Positions 6,196 through 8,106 of a DNA stretch of 8,106 nucleotides are shown piece by piece; within the stretch, counting starts at the first letter, position 1; each line of letters opens with the position of its first letter. The position numbers and the translations under genes are program-made. The notes beneath the pieces are model-generated. The model did no database searches. It saw nothing but the letters and a program-made list of their open reading frames with translations, and had not been told where the DNA came from. The stretch is from an uncultured Candidatus Saccharibacteria bacterium (GTDB lineage: Bacteria; Patescibacteriota; Saccharimonadia; Saccharimonadales; Saccharimonadaceae), in contig CALKRO010000131.1 of the NCBI GenBank assembly GCA_937990205.1, positions 1 to 8,106 of the forward strand, read 5' to 3'.

Positions 6196-7206
6196 TTATT
6201 TATCGTGGTGGTGATGATGTTTTTCTTCACAGCAATCACATTCGCAGTCATCAGAAAGAGCCTTAGCCACATCTGCCACGAAGAAGGCAAGGATACCTGC
6301 TACAAGTGGGGTGATAATGTGAACCAAAGATTCGAGAGCTACGGTGCCCATCAAAGCGTCAAATTTCTCAGCAGAAGTTGGGAAAATTTGATACATGATA
6401 GCAATAGCTGGGTTCAAGATGAAGTTATTGCGAAGCTTAAAGAAGCTGTCGGAAAGAATCAAACAGAAGAGAACTGCGAGAGTTACACCACCAGCGATGA
6501 TTGCTGCGTAGGTGAAAGCACTTTTCTTGTGATTGTATTCTTGAGCACGGTTGAAGAAGAATGCTACGGTGAAGACACCGACGAATTCGATCAACATGTA
6601 TTTCCAGAAGTCACTGCCGGTTGCTGCGGTCAGAGCTGGAAGTTCAGCGCTGGCGCCGCTAGCCGTGCGGAGACCGCCGATAATCAATAAACCAAGCCAT
6701 GCACCGACGACCTGAGCTACGATGTAAAGTACACCGCGAATTGCAGAAACACGGCGAGTTGCCATCATGCCGATTGTGGTGGCTGGGTTAAGATGAGCAC
6801 CTGAATAGGCGAAAACTGCCAAGGTAATCGCAAGGAAACCGAACAAGATATAAAGTGGTTGTTGGATTCCAAGAGTGAGTAGAAGCATTGAAAGGAACAT
6901 AGTTCCGATTACTTCACCGATTACTGCACCCCAAATACGTGGAGTTTCGAAAATCGTTAAAATATTCTCACCTTCAGGATATTTACGAGCAAAGAAACCC
7001 TTGAATGGATTTTTACTTTCCTTAATTTTCTTTTCTACTTTGAGGACTTCTTTTGTCATTTTCTTTTCAGCCTTCTCAGTCGCTTTTTTACTATCGTCGA
7101 CAACTTTTTCGACGACCTCAATAACCTCTTCTTTAATTTCGGTTACCTCTGGTGTATTCACAGTCGTTTTTGGCTTGTGTGTAGACTTTTTAGTCTTTTT
7201 TGCCAT
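6196..7206 (-). CDS. Aquaporin/MIP-family channel with charged N-terminal extension and Cys/His-rich C-terminal tail
   Basis: Membrane channel of the major intrinsic protein family, for water or small neutral solutes; the substrate cannot be read here. Six membrane helices are visible (about 92-114, 117-135, 157-178, 201-218, 230-250 and 288-312). Both half-helix signatures are present: SGAHLNPA with NPA at 140-142 and FILNPAI with NPA at 265-267. The arginine that normally follows the second NPA in the selectivity filter is replaced by I268. Residues 1-85 are a Lys/Glu/Val-rich extension likely to be helical or coiled-coil. The last 18 residues contain C321, C323, C325 and C326, then five histidines (330-334), which looks metal-binding. 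Both termini of MIP proteins face the cytoplasm. At 336 residues it exceeds the usual 230-280. A strong AAGGAGGT (7210-7217) precedes the ATG. The gene has its own promoter and is divergent from a small membrane protein. Confidence 0.92.
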   Translation of the reverse strand: MAKKTKKSTHKPKTTVNTPEVTEIKEEVIEVVEKVVDDSKKATEKAEKKMTKEVLKVEKKIKESKNPFKGFFARKYPEGENILTIFETPRIWGAVIGEVIGTMFLSMLLLTLGIQQPLYILFGFLAITLAVFAYSGAHLNPATTIGMMATRRVSAIRGVLYIVAQVVGAWLGLLIIGGLRTASGASAELPALTAATGSDFWKYMLIEFVGVFTVAFFFNRAQEYNHKKSAFTYAAIIAGGVTLAVLFCLILSDSFFKLRNNFILNPAIAIMYQIFPTSAEKFDALMGTVALESLVHIITPLVAGILAFFVADVAKALSDDCECDCCEEKHHHHHDK

Positions 7207-7209
7207 TTT

Positions 7210-7217
7210 ACCTCCTT
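7210..7217 (-). promoter_or_regulatory. Near-consensus Shine-Dalgarno of the aquaporin gene
   Basis: AAGGAGGT on the minus strand, three bases before the ATG, is the strongest ribosome-binding site in the window. It suggests high translation and fixes the start, so the long charged N-terminal extension is genuinely part of the protein. Confidence 0.85.
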
Positions 7218-7232
7218 AATAATATTAAAAAA

Positions 7233-7241
7233 ATTATATCA
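7233..7241 (-). promoter_or_regulatory. Extended -10 promoter of the aquaporin gene
   Basis: The minus strand reads TGATATAAT, a perfect hexamer with the TGn extension. The hexamer 17 bases upstream (TACCAT) is a poor -35, so the extended -10 probably carries recognition. The predicted start lies near 7226, giving a leader of about 20 bases. Confidence 0.68.
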
Positions 7242-7251
7242 TAATATGATA
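7237..7251. repeat. Perfect 7+1+7 palindrome over both divergent -10 elements
   Basis: TATCATA-A-TATGATA is a perfect inverted repeat centred on 7244. It overlaps the extended -10 of the aquaporin gene and the candidate -10 of the small divergent gene. It may be an operator that controls both genes, or simply two facing extended -10 elements that look alike. Confidence 0.5.
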
Positions 7252-7255
7252 AACT
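7247..7255 (+). promoter_or_regulatory. Possible extended -10 promoter of the small tail-anchored gene
   Basis: TGATAAACT has the TGn extension and matches four of six -10 positions; TATGAT at 7245-7250 is an overlapping alternative. Neither has a clear -35. A start near 7262 would leave a leader of about 20 bases with AAAGGA at 7272-7277. Confidence 0.35.
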
Positions 7256-7281
7256 ATGGTAATGTATATCGAAAGGAAAAG

Positions 7282-7509
7282 ATGGGCGTAATTGTACAAA
7301 AAGATCAAGATAAAAATGCAGATCTCACTCAAAGAATTACCGCAGACCTTCGAAATCGTGCCAGGATGCAAGCTAAAATGAGCGATCCTGACTTGGTGGA
7401 AGATTCTGATTATGCTAAAGACCTCAAAACTACTAGTAAATTTGGTTGGTTTTGGCCGGTATTAATCATCCTCGCAGTGATTTCTTTAATCTTTATTAAA
7501 TTCTTCTAA
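7282..7509 (+). CDS. Small tail-anchored membrane protein, function unknown
   Basis: A 75-residue protein that I do not recognise. Residues 1-53 are hydrophilic and charged, with a likely amphipathic helix around 13-33 (contains TADLRNRARMQAK) and an acidic patch DPDLVEDSD (35-43). A single membrane helix (about 55-72) starts with aromatic GWFWP and ends with IKFF at the C-terminus. No signal sequence is present, so the likely topology is tail-anchored with the bulk in the cytoplasm. The ATG at 7282 is chosen because AAAGGA (7272-7277) lies four bases upstream and because a longer reading would overlap the aquaporin gene and its promoter. It has its own terminator immediately downstream. It is divergent from the aquaporin gene, with which it may share control, and precedes pheS. 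Confidence 0.78.
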   Translation: MGVIVQKDQDKNADLTQRITADLRNRARMQAKMSDPDLVEDSDYAKDLKTTSKFGWFWPVLIILAVISLIFIKFF

Positions 7510-7520
7510 AACTCTGCATT

Positions 7521-7548
7521 GATCGCGTCAAATTGGCGCGATTTTTTA
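7521..7548 (+). terminator. Rho-independent terminator after the small membrane-protein gene
   Basis: ATCGCGTCA (7522-7530) pairs with TGGCGCGAT (7534-7542), including one T-G wobble, over an AAT loop, followed by a T-run (7542-7547). It starts 12 bases after the TAA stop and isolates pheS transcription. Confidence 0.9.
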
Positions 7549-7584
7549 TTCCCAATTCGTCTTCAACTTCACCTCAAAACAGAG

Positions 7585-7590
7585 TATAAT
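7585..7590 (+). promoter_or_regulatory. -10 element of pheS
   Basis: A perfect TATAAT ten bases before the pheS ATG, with a weak -35 candidate (TTCAAC, 7562-7567) at 17-base spacing. Transcription should begin near 7597, inside AAGGAG (7593-7598), so the Shine-Dalgarno would be transcribed only in part. Confidence 0.65.
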
Positions 7591-7600
7591 AGAAGGAGTT

Positions 7601-8106
7601 ATGGAATTGGAACAGCTAAAAGCCGAACTTAAATCTCTCGGCGAAGAATATGCAAAAATGAAGACCTTGGCTCCCGAAGAGCGTAAGGCTTTTGGTCAAG
7701 CTTTGAATCAAAAAAAGCAGGCCGTTATCGAACAAATTAAGGCTCTGGAAGCCGCCAAGCAAAATACCGCCGTGAAAGCGATTGATCTTACCGCCCCATT
7801 CGACGTTAATCAATCGAAAATCACTTTTCATCGTGGTAGCCGTCATCCTTTGATGATTGAGCTTGATCGCGTGATCGATATTTATTCTCGTATGGGTTTC
7901 GAAGTCATGGAATCTACCCAGCTCGACGATGAATTTCATATGTTCGAATCTTTGAATTTTCCAGAAGGCCACCCAGCCCGTGATGGTTATGATACTTTTC
8001 GCACCAAGGAAGGTTTTATTCCACCTGCTCACACCTCTACCATGCAATATCGCGCGCTCACTTCGAGACTAGATGATCTCGAAAAAGATGGCCAGATTGC
8101 CGTGGT
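7601..8106 (+). CDS. pheS: Phenylalanine--tRNA ligase alpha subunit, 3'-truncated by the window
   Basis: Catalytic alpha subunit of the heterotetrameric class II Phe-tRNA synthetase; the pheT partner is probably downstream outside the window. 168 codons are visible. Residues 1-58 form a charged helical/coiled-coil arm (with the family-like APEERKAFGQALNQKK at 24-39) that contacts tRNA in known structures. The catalytic domain begins at RGSRHPLMIELDRVI (78-92), then YSRMGFEVMES (95-105), FESLNFPEGHPARD (115-128) and HTSTMQYR (144-151), corresponding to the HTSPVQ motif of other PheS proteins. The N-terminal arm is shorter than in typical PheS, where RHP usually lies nearer residue 110; here it is at 81-83. 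AAGGAG lies only two bases before the ATG. A TTG at 7607 has better spacing and is an alternative start, but a nearly leaderless ATG is also plausible given the -10 position. Confidence 0.95.
   Translation, partial: MELEQLKAELKSLGEEYAKMKTLAPEERKAFGQALNQKKQAVIEQIKALEAAKQNTAVKAIDLTAPFDVNQSKITFHRGSRHPLMIELDRVIDIYSRMGFEVMESTQLDDEFHMFESLNFPEGHPARDGYDTFRTKEGFIPPAHTSTMQYRALTSRLDDLEKDGQIAV

Noticed and set aside
6205..6690. Plus-strand open frame of 161 codons opposite the aquaporin gene
   Set aside because: It is antisense to NPA-containing channel sequence and has no recognisable motif; a shadow frame.
7177..7281. Longer N-terminus for the small tail-anchored protein
   Set aside because: The extra residues would be antisense to the aquaporin start and its promoter region, while AAAGGA supports the ATG at 7282.
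7616..8047. Minus-strand open frame of 143 codons opposite pheS
   Set aside because: The plus strand carries clear PheS motifs (RHPL, GHPARD, HTSTMQ); the reverse frame has no features of its own.
1..8106. CRISPR array, IS element, tRNA/rRNA gene, prophage or defence system
   Set aside because: No spaced direct repeats, terminal inverted repeats with a transposase, cloverleaf sequence or defence-family motif were seen on either strand.
1..8106. Recoding of TGA as glycine, as in some CPR lineages
   Set aside because: All genes read through at expected lengths in the standard code and no conserved glycine position is encoded by TGA.

Overview
The window holds a compact stretch of a small bacterial genome: eight protein-coding genes, two of them cut by the window edges, short intergenic gaps (no gene-free stretch exceeds about 125 bases) and a terminator hairpin in most gaps. 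It is moderately AT-rich by eye and reads through in the standard code. TGA is neither used as a stop in the genes that end here nor found in frame, which argues against the TGA=Gly lineages (Gracilibacteria/Absconditabacteria). The short, trimmed housekeeping proteins (a MetRS with no C-terminal tRNA-binding domain, a PheS with a short N-terminal arm), the very short leaders and the many proteins without obvious family suggest a reduced Patescibacteria/CPR genome, possibly Saccharibacteria. That lineage call is inference. The linkage of an RpfB/YabE-type cell-wall protein to rsmA recalls Actinobacteria and Firmicutes.

Layout. Bases 1-1470 (+) are the C-terminal two thirds of a UvrD/PcrA-type helicase. 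It converges through a bidirectional terminator on a two-gene minus-strand operon: a secreted DUF348/G5/lysozyme-fold protein (3328-2282) followed by rsmA/ksgA (2272-1508), whose Shine-Dalgarno overlaps the upstream stop codon. A 93-base divergent promoter region separates that operon from a plus-strand single-pass membrane protein of unknown function (3422-4576). After a terminator and a clear promoter comes metG (4656-6071). Two hairpins then separate it from a convergent aquaporin-family channel (7206-6196). A 75-base divergent region with a perfect palindrome over both -10 elements leads to a 75-residue tail-anchored protein (7282-7509), a terminator, and the 5' part of pheS (7601 to the window end).

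How the genes relate. Most are core information processing (DNA repair, 16S rRNA dimethylation, Met-tRNA and Phe-tRNA charging) interleaved with envelope proteins (muralytic-type enzyme, anchored extracellular protein, channel, tail-anchored protein). No mobile element, CRISPR array, tRNA, rRNA or recognisable defence system is visible. The most unusual items are the aquaporin-like channel, which has both NPA motifs but no selectivity-filter arginine and ends in a Cys-rich/poly-His tail, and the -10 elements that sit almost against start codons, implying leaderless or nearly leaderless mRNAs.
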